A stretch of DNA of 27,989 nucleotides from an uncultured Eubacteriales bacterium (GTDB lineage Bacteria > Bacillota > Clostridia > Oscillospirales > Butyricicoccaceae): assembly GCA_910585875.1 (NCBI GenBank), contig CAJUIK010000020.1:1-27989 (forward strand), written 5' to 3'. Positions 1 through 7,478 of this stretch are shown here, piece by piece (the stretch's first letter is position 1; the number at the start of each line of letters is the position of its first letter). The translations under genes were made by a program, and so were the position numbers. The notes beneath the pieces are model-generated. The model saw only the letters and a list, made by a program, of their open reading frames with translations, did not search any database and was not told the DNA's origin.

Positions 1-575
1 CAGAAAGGAGTCTGGGGCTTGCGCACTGCGCCGTTAAAGCCGCCGAAGGCCAGCCTGTCCAGCAGCTTGCTGGGCTTTTTGGCGCCCCGGCCGCCGGAAA
101 GCTTTTTCACCGCCGCCATCGCCGGCGCCAGCGGCTGGCTGGCGCCGGAGCCGCTGATCACCGCCCCGGCCAGATCCCCGCCGTATCGGGCCAGATAAAG
201 CCGGGCCGCAAAAGATCCCATGCTGTGCCCCAGCAGAAAATAGGGGACTCCGGGATATTTGCCGCTGATGTAAATGGAGAACAGCCGCAGATCCGTCACC
301 AAGCTGTCAAAGCCGTTGCGGGCCGCCAGATAGCCGAGCCCCCCTTCCGGGGCGGTGCGTCCATGGCCGATGTGGTCGTTGCCGCAGGCCGCAAACCCGT
401 TGACGGCTAAAAACCGCATAAAATCGTCGTAACGGCCGATATGCTCGGCCATGCCGTGGGCAATCTGTACCACGCCCCGAGGCCGCTGGTCCTTTGGCGC
501 GTAGATTTTGGCATATACCGTATCCGCGCCGTTGGAGGAAGGGAATTGATGTTCCCGCACTTCATATTCCTGCAT
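1..575 (-). CDS. Alpha/beta hydrolase (serine aminopeptidase S33 / monoacylglycerol-lipase-like), 3' end cut by window
   Basis: I translated the minus strand directly; the frame is open from ATG at 575 to the window edge (191 codons, C-terminus missing). The protein starts MQEYEVREHQF and shows HGMAEHIGRYD near residue 40, the typical first strand and oxyanion region of the Hydrolase_4 / lysophospholipase group. It then has NDHIGHGRT and the nucleophile elbow GHSMGS near residues 117-122, whose Ser is the catalytic nucleophile. The Asp and His of the triad would lie in the missing part. GGGGGA sits 8 nt before the ATG. There is no signal peptide, so it is probably a cytoplasmic carboxylester or lysophospholipid hydrolase; the substrate cannot be read. 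Family confidence is high, substrate unknown. Confidence 0.88.
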   Translation of the reverse strand, partial: MQEYEVREHQFPSSNGADTVYAKIYAPKDQRPRGVVQIAHGMAEHIGRYDDFMRFLAVNGFAACGNDHIGHGRTAPEGGLGYLAARNGFDSLVTDLRLFSIYISGKYPGVPYFLLGHSMGSFAARLYLARYGGDLAGAVISGSGASQPLAPAMAAVKKLSGGRGAKKPSKLLDRLAFGGFNGAVRKPQTPF

Positions 576-941
576 TGTTTTCTGTCCCCCGCCGCCGAAG
601 GCCGGGGTTCCCCTTTCCGATGATTTCACGTGTTTCGGCGCCGCAAAGATAAATGTTCGCATATATTTTGTTGGAATGGCTCTCCGCCTCTTTCAGCCAT
701 AGGCGAAATATGATACAATATCAGCGAGCGATAGCCAGACGCGATGGATATCATAGGCTCTTTTCATTCTATCACATTTGAGGCCCAGAAAAAACACGCA
801 GCTCCCTGTTTTTTTGTAAACCTTTTGCGACGGCGTATAAAGCGCAAATTTTTTTGCCTCGCCGTGAACTTTCGTTCCGCCGTTTCCATCTAATAAGCAT
901 AGAAACATGAAGAAACTCTTTTGGTTTGGGAGATTATCGAT
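576..941. other. Intergenic region between divergent genes
   Basis: This 366-nt stretch separates the minus-strand hydrolase from the plus-strand SGNH gene. It is AT-richer than its flanks. I see no convincing coding frame. It holds promoter-like elements for the plus strand: an extended -10 (TGATACAAT, 711-719) and a pair TTGTAA (814-819) / TATAAA (836-841) with a 16-bp spacer. No clear minus-strand promoter was found for the hydrolase. Confidence 0.5.
814..841 (+). promoter_or_regulatory. Candidate sigma-A promoter for the SGNH-DUF4358 genes
   Basis: TTGTAA (4/6 to consensus) and TATAAA (5/6) are 16 bp apart, about 100 nt upstream of the SGNH start. An alternative extended -10 (TGATACAAT) lies at 711-719. 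Moderate support only. Confidence 0.4.
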
Positions 942-1922
942 ATGACCAATCAAACGTTGCAAAACGCCCCGCCTGCCCGGCTGAGCCGGGCGGCTTGGGC
1001 CCGGCGCCGCCGCCGGCGGATGCTCCGCAGACGGGCCTTTTTCATCACCTCCATCCTGCTGGCGACCGCGCTGAGCGGCGTCACCCTGTCCGCCGCCATC
1101 GAGCGCTTTCCCCTCCGCGCCGTGCCCCCCGCTTCTTTTCCCCCGGCGGAAGAGGCCCAGCAAACGATTGTCCTGGCGGAAGCGCCGCAGCCGCCTTTGG
1201 CCTTTTTTCAGAATTTGGCCCTTTCCGCCCAACCGGAAGCCCCTCCGGCCTCGAAAAGCAACGGCGTTTCCGGCGCCGGCCGCCAGCCCGTGGGCTATGA
1301 TTACAGCCGTCCTGTGCCCGAAAGTCCCGCCGCCAAAGAGGGAACTTTCAACAATACGTTGTTTTTTGGCAATTCTATTACAGATGGTATCGCCAGATTC
1401 GGCATTTCTCCTGGCTCCGCCGTTTATGCCAAAAACGGACTCACTGTCTCCGACGCCCTATCTGAACCCATCGTGCCCCAGGGCCAGGGCAAAATTTCCG
1501 CGGCCCAGGCGCTGGAAAACCAATCTTTTGACAAGGTCTACCTGATGTTCGGCATGAACGAGCTGGGCTGGTCCAGCGAGGAGGTTTTTATCCAGCGGTA
1601 CAGCGAGTTGATCGACCAGGTTTGGCGGCTCCAGCCCCAGGCTGTGGTCTATGTGCAGAGCATCCTGCCCGTCACCTCGGAAAAATCTTCCGACGATTCT
1701 CCTTTCACCAACGAACGGGTCCGCCGTTTTAACCAGCTGCTCCAGCAGATGTGCGCGGAAAAGCACGCCCTCTTTCTGGACGCCCAGGCCGCCTTGGCCG
1801 ACGAAACCGGCGCAATGCCCGCCGACGCCGCCGGGGCCGACGGCATCCACATCAAAAAATCCGCCTACGAAACTTGGTTTACATATGTCCAAACACACAT
1901 TTGGGGAGGAAAATACCAATGA
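942..1922 (+). CDS. Membrane-anchored SGNH/GDSL-family hydrolase
   Basis: This 326-residue protein has an Arg-rich N-terminus (residues 21-31), one membrane segment (about 33-53) and a Pro/Ala-rich linker, then an SGNH hydrolase domain from about residue 130. Block I is GNSITDG (catalytic Ser), block III is GMNE, and block V is DGIHIKK (Asp and His). It is therefore probably an extracytoplasmic esterase, acting on O-acyl groups of cell-wall polymers or polysaccharide. I chose ATG 942 over the in-frame TTG at 921 because GGGAG at 928-932 stands 9 nt before it. The stop overlaps the next ATG (ATGA), so it is translationally coupled to the DUF4358 lipoprotein. SGNH and DUF4358 proteins commonly neighbour MBOAT O-acyltransferases in Clostridia (family knowledge); no MBOAT is visible here. 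Confidence 0.85.
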   Translation: MTNQTLQNAPPARLSRAAWARRRRRRMLRRRAFFITSILLATALSGVTLSAAIERFPLRAVPPASFPPAEEAQQTIVLAEAPQPPLAFFQNLALSAQPEAPPASKSNGVSGAGRQPVGYDYSRPVPESPAAKEGTFNNTLFFGNSITDGIARFGISPGSAVYAKNGLTVSDALSEPIVPQGQGKISAAQALENQSFDKVYLMFGMNELGWSSEEVFIQRYSELIDQVWRLQPQAVVYVQSILPVTSEKSSDDSPFTNERVRRFNQLLQQMCAEKHALFLDAQAALADETGAMPADAAGADGIHIKKSAYETWFTYVQTHIWGGKYQ

Positions 1923-2404
1923 AACGCTTTGCGCGCCCCGGCTTATTGTGGGCCCTTTTGCTTATTTTGCCTCTGGCTGTGGCCGGCTGTCAGAGAGAGC
2001 CGGAGGCCAAAAACCCGCCGCCGGCGGACCTGGCCGCCGTTCTGCTGGAGGGCTTGGAATTTGACGACCAGCTGGAATCCATCGACCAGGACGCGGCCCT
2101 GACCGTATTGGGGCTGGAGAACTGGCAGGATAAACTGGAAGGCTGCTCCGTCTATATGGGTTCGGGCGCCACGCCGGAACAGATCGTGGTCCTCCAGGCC
2201 GCAGACGAAGACTCCGCCCGCCAAATTGCCCAATCGCTGAAGGAATCCTATCTCAAACAGCTGAAGGATAGCTTTGCAGACTATGCCCCGGCGGAGCTGC
2301 CCAAAATCGAGGACGCCCAACTGGAGGCCCGGGGCCGGACAGCGGTCCTATGCGTCTGCCCAAAAGGCGCCGCCGCCAAAACAATCTTGGACAAAGAGCT
2401 TTAA
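1919..2404 (+). CDS. DUF4358-type lipoprotein
   Basis: The product is a 161-residue lipoprotein. Its signal peptide ends in a lipobox-like VAGC with the lipidated Cys near residue 23, followed by a short Pro/Ala linker. The rest is one compact alpha/beta domain that resembles DUF4358: the stretch around LESIDQDAAL and GLENWQDKLEGC, then a YMGSGATPEQIVV strand. The start ATG overlaps the SGNH stop by 4 nt. The function of DUF4358 is unknown; its repeated pairing with SGNH and MBOAT proteins suggests a partner in extracellular acyl-group transfer or removal (inference). The family call is from memory of its motifs. Confidence 0.75.
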   Translation: MKRFARPGLLWALLLILPLAVAGCQREPEAKNPPPADLAAVLLEGLEFDDQLESIDQDAALTVLGLENWQDKLEGCSVYMGSGATPEQIVVLQAADEDSARQIAQSLKESYLKQLKDSFADYAPAELPKIEDAQLEARGRTAVLCVCPKGAAAKTILDKEL

Positions 2405-2507
2405 TCCGCCGCCTTCCCCAACTGCAAAGGAAGCCCGGCAGACCGTCAAGCTGCCGCGGCCCGGCGCCGCGGCCAACGCCTTTGGGGGACAGGAGAATGA
2501 ACCGGCC

Positions 2508-3011
2508 TTGAATAATACAGACAGCCAGCTCCACAGCGAATTCGTCCAATTCGTGACGGAGCGTCAAAATGATTTTTACCGCCTGGCCTTTCGGTATACC
2601 CACGACCAGCAGGCGGCGTTGGACGTCGTGCAGGAGGCTCTGGAAAAGGCTCTGCGGGGCCTGGGCGGCCTGCGCCAGCCGGAATATATGAAAACCTGGT
2701 TTTACCGCATTTTGGTCAATGAAAGCCTGACTTACCTGCGCCGGTGCAAAAAAGAGGCCCTTCCCCTGGCCGAGGCGTTGGAGGCCCTGCCCGCCGGACT
2801 GCCGCCGGACGTGGCCCAAACCTTGGATCTCCATGCGGCCATCGACGCTCTGGAGCCCAAGCTGAAAACTGTGGTGATGCTCCGCTTTTTTGAGGATATG
2901 AAATTTGCAGAAATCTCGGAAGCCACGGGAGTCAACATCAACACAGTAAAATCCCGGCTCAGCGCGGCCCTCCGCCGCCTGCGCCTCTCCCTGGAGGAGG
3001 GATCCTTATGA
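2508..3011 (+). CDS. RNA polymerase sigma-70 family factor (ECF, SigV-like)
   Basis: The 167-residue product has sigma region 2 at about residues 10-75 (DFYRLAFRYTHDQQAA, then MKTWFYRILVNES) and region 4 at about 112-165 (LKTVVMLRFFEDMKFAEIS, with the VNINTVKSRL recognition helix). It lacks region 1 and region 3, as ECF sigmas do. The frame is open far upstream into the previous gene, so the start has to be chosen: TTG at 2508 follows AGGAG (2491-2495) with a 12-nt gap. ATG 2496 is in another frame and stops after four codons. The stop overlaps the anti-sigma start (ATGA), the usual sigma/anti-sigma coupling. The RsiV-like partner suggests a cell-wall or lysozyme stress sigma. The exact start is uncertain. 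Confidence 0.85.
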   Translation: MNNTDSQLHSEFVQFVTERQNDFYRLAFRYTHDQQAALDVVQEALEKALRGLGGLRQPEYMKTWFYRILVNESLTYLRRCKKEALPLAEALEALPAGLPPDVAQTLDLHAAIDALEPKLKTVVMLRFFEDMKFAEISEATGVNINTVKSRLSAALRRLRLSLEEGSL

Positions 3012-3877
3012 CAAAAGAACAGCTGAAGCAGCTGCACCAAAGCATCCCTGTGCCGCCGGAACTGGCCGGCCTGGTTTCCGAAACCGTCGCCGCCATCCCC
3101 TTCCGCCGCCGGAGATCCGGCTGGAAAAAGACCCTGACCGCCTTTGCCGCCTGCCTGTGTCTGTTCGCGGTTTCCGTCAACCTGAGCCCGGCCTTTGCCG
3201 CCAGCTTGTATGAGCTGCCTTTGGTGGGCGACGTGGCTATGCTGTTTACCTTCCGCGAGATCCGGCAGACGGACGAGGCTAAAAACGTGGTGATCCAGGC
3301 GCCAGCTCTGCGAGGAGCAGGCGACACCGCTCTGGAACAGCAGATCAACAACCGGATTGCCGAACGGATTGAGCTTCTGCAAAAGCAAGGGGATCAAATG
3401 GCCCAGGACTATCTGGAAGCCTATAACGCCACCAAAGGCAAAAACGACCCGGAATTTTGGAAAATGGAGATCAACATCGGCTACCAGATGAAATACTCCT
3501 CGCCAGAAACCATCTCCTTTGAGCTGTATTTTGCCAGCTCGGCGGCCAGTTCCTTCACCCAGCAATACTTTTACAACATCGATCTGAACACCGGCCGGGA
3601 CCTGACGCTGGAAGACCTGCTGGGGCCGGATTATCTGGCCCTTTGCAACCGGGCTGTGGAAGAGGGTATGGCCCTTCGGCTGGCCCAAGACCCCAACGCA
3701 TTCTACTACAACCTGGAAGACGATATCCATGAGGACGACGAGTTCGCCTTCCGTTCCATCCGTCCGGACCAGCCTTTTTATATCAATCACGCCGGCAACC
3801 CGGTGATTGTCTTTGAAAAATATGAAATCGCCCCAGGCTATATGGGGGCGCCGGAATTTGAAGTGCGGGCCCGCTGA
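3008..3877 (+). CDS. RsiV-like membrane anti-sigma factor (DUF3298 domain)
   Basis: The 289-residue single-pass protein has a cytoplasmic N-terminus of about 38 residues for sigma binding, a membrane helix at about 42-62, and an extracellular domain. Just after the helix it reads SPAFAAS, an AxA site. In Bacillus RsiV, signal peptidase cuts such a site when lysozyme binds, starting intramembrane proteolysis and release of SigV (established for RsiV). The outer domain contains VVIQAPALRG, then a PdaC/DUF4163-like part, and ends with a DUF3298-like part (DLTLEDLLGPDY, RPDQPFYINHAGNPVIVFEKYEIAP). The order, the overlap with the sigma gene and the length (RsiV is about 285) all fit. The activating ligand here is an inference. 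Confidence 0.82.
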   Translation: MTKEQLKQLHQSIPVPPELAGLVSETVAAIPFRRRRSGWKKTLTAFAACLCLFAVSVNLSPAFAASLYELPLVGDVAMLFTFREIRQTDEAKNVVIQAPALRGAGDTALEQQINNRIAERIELLQKQGDQMAQDYLEAYNATKGKNDPEFWKMEINIGYQMKYSSPETISFELYFASSAASSFTQQYFYNIDLNTGRDLTLEDLLGPDYLALCNRAVEEGMALRLAQDPNAFYYNLEDDIHEDDEFAFRSIRPDQPFYINHAGNPVIVFEKYEIAPGYMGAPEFEVRAR

Positions 3878-3901
3878 GGCCTGGCGAAAGGGGACGAAAC
3901 T

Positions 3902-4414
3902 ATGAAACAAACCACCCTTTGTTATATCCAGCGGCCGGGCCAATACCTGATGCTTCACCGCACCGCCAAAGAGCAGGACGAAAACCGGGACAAATGGATC
4001 GGCATAGGCGGCAAATTTGAGGAGGGCGAAAGCCCGGAGGAATGTCTGCTCCGGGAAGCGCGGGAGGAAACCGGCCTGACTTTGACCCGCTGGCGTTACC
4101 GGGGCATTATCACCTTTGTCTCCGACCAATGGCCCCCGGAGCAGATGCACCTGTTCACCGCCGACCAATATACCGGCCAAATGACCGCCTGCGCCGAAGG
4201 CGAACTGGCTTGGGTGGATCAAAGCCGCGTCCCTTCCCTGCCGCTCTGGCAGGGCGACAAGCTCTTTTTCCGCCTGCTGGAGCAGGATATCCCCTTCTTT
4301 TCTCTGAAATTGGTTTACCAGGGGGAAACCCTGATTTCCGCCGCGCTGAACGGCAAACCCCTGCCGCCAGAGGAATGGGGCGCGAAACAGCCCGAAATCC
4401 CGACCATTGATTGA
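3902..4414 (+). CDS. Nudix hydrolase (MutT/8-oxo-dGTP diphosphatase-like)
   Basis: The 170-residue protein has a complete Nudix box at about residues 37-59: GGKFEEGE, then REAREETGL, matching GX5EX7REUXEEXGU. The Glu residues bind the catalytic Mg2+ or Mn2+. The N-terminus MKQTTLCYIQRPGQYLMLHR is typical of the small MutT/8-oxo-dGTP group, which hydrolyses oxidised nucleoside triphosphates to monophosphates. GGGGA lies a few nucleotides upstream of ATG 3902. It starts 24 nt after the anti-sigma gene on the same strand, so it may be in that operon, and a strong terminator follows it. The exact substrate is not readable. Confidence 0.9.
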   Translation: MKQTTLCYIQRPGQYLMLHRTAKEQDENRDKWIGIGGKFEEGESPEECLLREAREETGLTLTRWRYRGIITFVSDQWPPEQMHLFTADQYTGQMTACAEGELAWVDQSRVPSLPLWQGDKLFFRLLEQDIPFFSLKLVYQGETLISAALNGKPLPPEEWGAKQPEIPTID

Positions 4415-4432
4415 CAAAAAAGAACGACACAA

Positions 4433-4468
4433 GGGTCGTCCCGCTCTCTCGGGGCGATCTTTCTTTTT
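4433..4468 (+). terminator. Rho-independent terminator after the Nudix gene
   Basis: GGTCGTCCCG (4434-4443) and CGGGGCGATC (4450-4459) form a 10-bp stem with two G-U pairs and a CTCTCT loop. TTTCTTTTTAT follows. It ends the 942-4414 gene group. Confidence 0.85.
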
Positions 4469-4678
4469 ATACGTCCGACCTTTGCAGGCGCGGATTCTCG
4501 CCGCCAGCTCTGCCGCGAAGGGCGAGTCCCCGCTTGCGGCGGCGTTGCTGATGGAAGCCCAGAATAGGGGATATCTCTAAAATCGCTCGGCTTTGGAGGC
4601 GGGCCCCGACTGCGCCTCTTCTCAAGGCCGTTTTCGCCTTAAAACCCTTCTGTTTCAGGCGCGCTGACACTCTCGTCA
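4469..4678. other. Intergenic stretch between convergent terminators
   Basis: About 210 nt lie between the Nudix terminator and the alr terminator. A 70-codon minus-strand frame (4467-4679) exists, but it is Arg-rich, has no ribosome binding site, and resembles a random high-GC frame. I recognise no RNA family or protein. Confidence 0.4.
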
Positions 4679-4719
4679 AAAAAACAGCCCCGAAAAGCGC
4701 GCTGCGCCGGGGCTGTTTT
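4678..4719 (-). terminator. Rho-independent terminator of alr
   Basis: On the minus strand, AAAACAGCCCCG pairs with CGGGGCTGTTTT across a 14-15-nt loop and runs into seven T residues (complement of 4678-4684). It lies directly downstream of the alr stop. Confidence 0.88.
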
Positions 4720-4738
4720 GACCGTTCAAAAGGCTTCT

Positions 4739-5869
4739 TCAGTTTTCATAAACCCGCAGCACGCTGTTAGGGTTGATAGCCGAAAGGACGCTATGGATAT
4801 TCTGGTCGATGAAATCCGCCAGCTCAAACAGGGAGAGAAAGGCTTCTCCGTCCCGCCCCAGCAGGGTGACCTGGTCGAACAGCCGGCAGTCGACGCCCGT
4901 CACATCCACAAAGCATTGGTCCATGCAAACGCCCAGATACCGGGTTCTTCTCCCCTTTACCAGCACAGGCCCCCCCGACAGCGCCAAGGGCCTGTTGAGC
5001 CCGGCGCTGTAGCCGACGTCCACTGTGGCCACGGTCGTGGGCCTTTGGGCCGTGAAATGGCGCTGATATCCCACGCTCTCCCCCGGCTCAATCCGCCGGA
5101 TATTGGTGATAAAGGCCCGCCAGCTGGCGGGCTCCTCCACGCCCAGCGGATTTTCCCGGCTCTGAAGATTGCTGTAGCCCAGATACAGGCTGCCGCAGCG
5201 CACATGGGTGCAGTGGCTTTCGGGGAACCAGACGGCGGCGGCTGTGGCGGCGCTATGGACATAGGGAGGCCGGATTCCCCGGGCTTCCATCTGCTTCACG
5301 CCCTGCTGGAAAAGGGCCAGCTGCCGGCGGGCATATTCGCTGCCCGGCTGGTAGGCCGTGGCGTAATGGGTGAAAACCCCCATAATTTCCAGATTGCCCA
5401 AAGCCAAGACGCAGTCCAGCAACTGATCCAGCTCTGGCCCGGGTTTGACGCCTATGCGCCCCATGCCCGTTTCCAGCTTGACTTGAATTTTCCCGATTTT
5501 CCCCAAATCCCGGCAGGCCCGGCTGAAAAGCTCCGCCGTCTCCCGGTTGAAAATCGCCGGCTGCACGTCGTATCGGGCGGCATAGGGGACGGCGTGGGGC
5601 GGCAGTCCCCCCAAAATCATCAGGTCGGTTTGGATATTCGCCTGGCGGATCTGGATGGATTCCTGCAAATTGGCGTTGGCCATCAGCCGCACGCCGCAGC
5701 GCTGGCTCAGCATCCGGGCCACTTCCACCGTACCCAGGCCGTAGGCGTTGCCTTTGACCACCGGAATCAGATCCCGCCCGGGGCCGATATGCCGGCGTAT
5801 CCTATCCACGTTGCGCTCGATAGCGCCCAAATCCACTTGTAAATAAGACTGATAATGCTCCAGATCCAT
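4739..5869 (-). CDS. alr: Alanine racemase (PLP-dependent)
   Basis: The 376-residue protein interconverts L- and D-alanine, supplying D-Ala for peptidoglycan. The PLP lysine is Lys39 in VVKGNAYGLG, and Arg138 in GMGRIGV and FTHYATA (166-172) are conserved TIM-barrel motifs. The second catalytic base is a Tyr near residue 268 (SVGYQRHF), and the C-terminal beta domain has GVCMDQCFVDVTG. Some sites depart from textbook Alr: GYSAGLNR instead of GYADG, and RCGSLYLGY instead of the usual RPG-alYG. A broader amino-acid racemase is therefore possible. ATG 5869 follows GGGAG by about 8 nt. It lies 91 nt downstream of the XRE-cupin gene on the same strand with no terminator between, so they probably form one operon. 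A strong terminator follows. Confidence 0.9.
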   Translation of the reverse strand: MDLEHYQSYLQVDLGAIERNVDRIRRHIGPGRDLIPVVKGNAYGLGTVEVARMLSQRCGVRLMANANLQESIQIRQANIQTDLMILGGLPPHAVPYAARYDVQPAIFNRETAELFSRACRDLGKIGKIQVKLETGMGRIGVKPGPELDQLLDCVLALGNLEIMGVFTHYATAYQPGSEYARRQLALFQQGVKQMEARGIRPPYVHSAATAAAVWFPESHCTHVRCGSLYLGYSNLQSRENPLGVEEPASWRAFITNIRRIEPGESVGYQRHFTAQRPTTVATVDVGYSAGLNRPLALSGGPVLVKGRRTRYLGVCMDQCFVDVTGVDCRLFDQVTLLGRDGEAFLSLFELADFIDQNIHSVLSAINPNSVLRVYEN

Positions 5870-5960
5870 AAACGCTGCTCCCTCGTCTTCGCCCGCACAG
5901 GGCCTTCCTCACTACGGTCTTTATTTCATCTGTATGCGCGGCTTCGGGGGATTATGTCTT

Positions 5961-6512
5961 TCACCAAGTAAAGGGCGTTTCACACCAAACGGCCACGCAC
6001 TCTTCCTCGTCCCCGTTGTTTTTCAGGTAATGGAGAATCGTGCTCTCAAAATAGACGCTGTCCCCGGGATAAAGCACATAGTCCTCCTCCTCGGTGATCA
6101 GCCGCAGGACGCCGGACAAAATATAACCGCATTCGGCACCGTCATGGCTGGCCAGCACCGGCTCCCTGTCCTCCGGCTCCCGCTGGAAAACCACCCGGTA
6201 CATTTCCACCCGCCGGTCTGGGTCGGGAGTCAGCAGGCTGTATTGGTTGACGCCGCCGGAAATCACCCGATGCTGCCCGGCCCTGGTCAGCGTCACCTTG
6301 TTTTTGGGCTTTTCTTCTTCAAAAAATACCGAAACGCTCTCCCCCAAGGCGTTGCACAATTTCCAGAACACATAAATGGAGGGCACGGTGGTGTTTCGCT
6401 CGATCTGGCTGATCATGCCCGGGCTGACCCCAGCTTTTTCCGCCAGCATGGCGATGCTCATGCCCTTGTCCTTGCGACATTTCTTAAATTTAGCCCCAAA
6501 GTCAATATTCAT
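5961..6512 (-). CDS. XRE-family transcriptional regulator with C-terminal cupin domain
   Basis: The 183-residue protein has an N-terminal helix-turn-helix (about residues 7-61: FKKCRKDKGMSIAMLAEKAG, then SPGMISQIERN) and a C-terminal cupin (about 110-180: HDGAECGYILSGVL, YPGDSVYFES, LHYLKNNG). Such regulators sense a small molecule in the cupin barrel and often control amino-acid or polyamine genes. I chose ATG 6512 over the longer frame because AAAGGGG precedes it and the promoter at 6564-6592 would lie inside any longer version. It is the first gene before alr, so control of racemase or D-amino-acid supply is a reasonable inference. Confidence 0.9.
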   Translation of the reverse strand: MNIDFGAKFKKCRKDKGMSIAMLAEKAGVSPGMISQIERNTTVPSIYVFWKLCNALGESVSVFFEEEKPKNKVTLTRAGQHRVISGGVNQYSLLTPDPDRRVEMYRVVFQREPEDREPVLASHDGAECGYILSGVLRLITEEEDYVLYPGDSVYFESTILHYLKNNGDEEECVAVWCETPFTW

Positions 6513-6563
6513 AAAAACCCCTTTACCCTTCTGCGCTCGCAAGCGCGCGCTTCCGTTGCTTTC

Positions 6564-6592
6564 ATCATACCCCAAACCGGCCGCAAAATCAA
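6564..6592 (-). promoter_or_regulatory. Sigma-A promoter of the XRE-cupin/alr operon
   Basis: On the minus strand, TTGATT (6592-6587), a 17-bp spacer and TATGAT (6569-6564). It gives a leader of about 45 nt before ATG 6512 and rules out a longer N-terminus. Confidence 0.75.
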
Positions 6593-6669
6593 GGGGCAGG
6601 AAGCCCCGGCTATCGAAAGCCCCGTGAGATCCGCCAGCGGATTTTCCCCAAAGAACCTGGGGCCGGCCC

Positions 6670-6698
6670 TTGAAAAGCGCCCCAAAACGGCGTATCCT
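6670..6698 (+). promoter_or_regulatory. Sigma-A promoter of the GNAT gene
   Basis: TTGAAA (6670-6675), a 17-bp spacer and TATCCT (6693-6698), about 100 nt upstream of ATG 6805. Confidence 0.6.
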
Positions 6699-6804
6699 AT
6701 TGCTATTCAGAGAACAGGTCTTGCGCACGACGCCCGCTGGGGTTTCATCCCGCCGGCGGAACTAATAATGAAAATTCTTACAAACTTGACAAAAAGGAGA
6801 CCAT

Positions 6805-7383
6805 ATGGAACAAAAAATGAAACCGAAAACCGGCGCAAGCCTTTCCTCAGGCCCTCGAGAGATCCTGCGTACCCAGCGGCTGCGGCTGCGGGAGATGACT
6901 GAAGAAGATCTGCCCGCTCTGGCGAAAATCATGCAGGATCCCGTCGCCATGGAGGCCTATGAAAAAACCTATTCCGACCAACAGATCTTAGAATGGATCG
7001 GCCGCAACGTCCGCCGATATCGTCAGGACGGCTGCGGCCTGTGGGCGGCGGAGCTGCTGGAAAGCGGCCAAGTCATCGGCCAATGCGGCCTGGCGCGCCA
7101 GACCATCGACGGCTTCTCCTTCTGGGAGACGGGCTATCTGTTCCAGCGGGCCTTCTGGGGCCGCGGCTACGCCACAGAAGCCGCCCGAGCCTGCCGGGAT
7201 TACGCCTTTTCCCAGCTGGGGGCGTCGGCCGTCTACAGCATCGTCAAGCCCAGCAACCTGGCCTCTCAGAAGGTGGCCCGGCGCTGCGGCATGACGCCCG
7301 AACGGGAAGTGCTGTACAACAATTCGCTCAAAGACCGGCGGCATCTGCTCTTTAAGGTAGAAAAAGGGGAGCCTTCGCTTTAA
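6805..7383 (+). CDS. GNAT-family N-acetyltransferase (RimJ/RimL-like)
   Basis: The 192-residue product fits the Acetyltransf_3 layout: TQRLRLREMTEEDLPALAK (residues 23-41) is the typical first strand and helix, FWGRGYATEA is the acetyl-CoA pyrophosphate loop, and PSNLASQKVARRCGM is the C-terminal substrate or CoA segment. It transfers acetyl from acetyl-CoA to an amine, in this subfamily often a ribosomal-protein N-terminus or a small molecule; the acceptor is unknown. ATG 6805 follows AAAAGGAG by 5 nt. It is a single-gene unit with its own promoter and a terminator at 7426-7457 shared with the convergent aldo/keto reductase. Confidence 0.88.
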   Translation: MEQKMKPKTGASLSSGPREILRTQRLRLREMTEEDLPALAKIMQDPVAMEAYEKTYSDQQILEWIGRNVRRYRQDGCGLWAAELLESGQVIGQCGLARQTIDGFSFWETGYLFQRAFWGRGYATEAARACRDYAFSQLGASAVYSIVKPSNLASQKVARRCGMTPEREVLYNNSLKDRRHLLFKVEKGEPSL

Positions 7384-7425
7384 CCGCGGAACAAGGGGCG
7401 GGGCCCTCCCATCCAAGCGCAAATC

Positions 7426-7457
7426 AAGCCCGCGCCGGTTTCGCCCGGCGCGGGCTT
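7426..7457. terminator. Hairpin terminator between convergent GNAT and AKR genes
   Basis: AAGCCCGCGCCGG (7426-7438) and CCGGCGCGGGCTT (7445-7457) form a perfect 13-bp stem. Short T-containing tails follow on both strands, so it can serve either gene. Confidence 0.75.
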
Positions 7458-7478
7458 CTGTTCTGCTGCGACGCCGTT

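Noticed and set aside
2422..2447. ECF-like promoter (TGCAAA then CGTC) before the sigma gene
   Set aside because: The spacing and -35 match are loose, and such short motifs arise often. It cannot be called without mapped starts.
2454..2472. GC hairpin CCGCGGC/GCCGCGG between the DUF4358 and sigma genes
   Set aside because: No T tract follows, so it is not a convincing terminator. It may only reflect high GC.
2732..4432. 566-codon open frame on the minus strand
   Set aside because: It is antisense to the sigma, anti-sigma and Nudix genes, all of which have recognisable motifs and coupled starts.
4467..4679. 70-codon minus-strand frame between convergent terminators
   Set aside because: No ribosome binding site or promoter, Arg-rich composition typical of random high-GC frames, and it lies downstream of the alr terminator.
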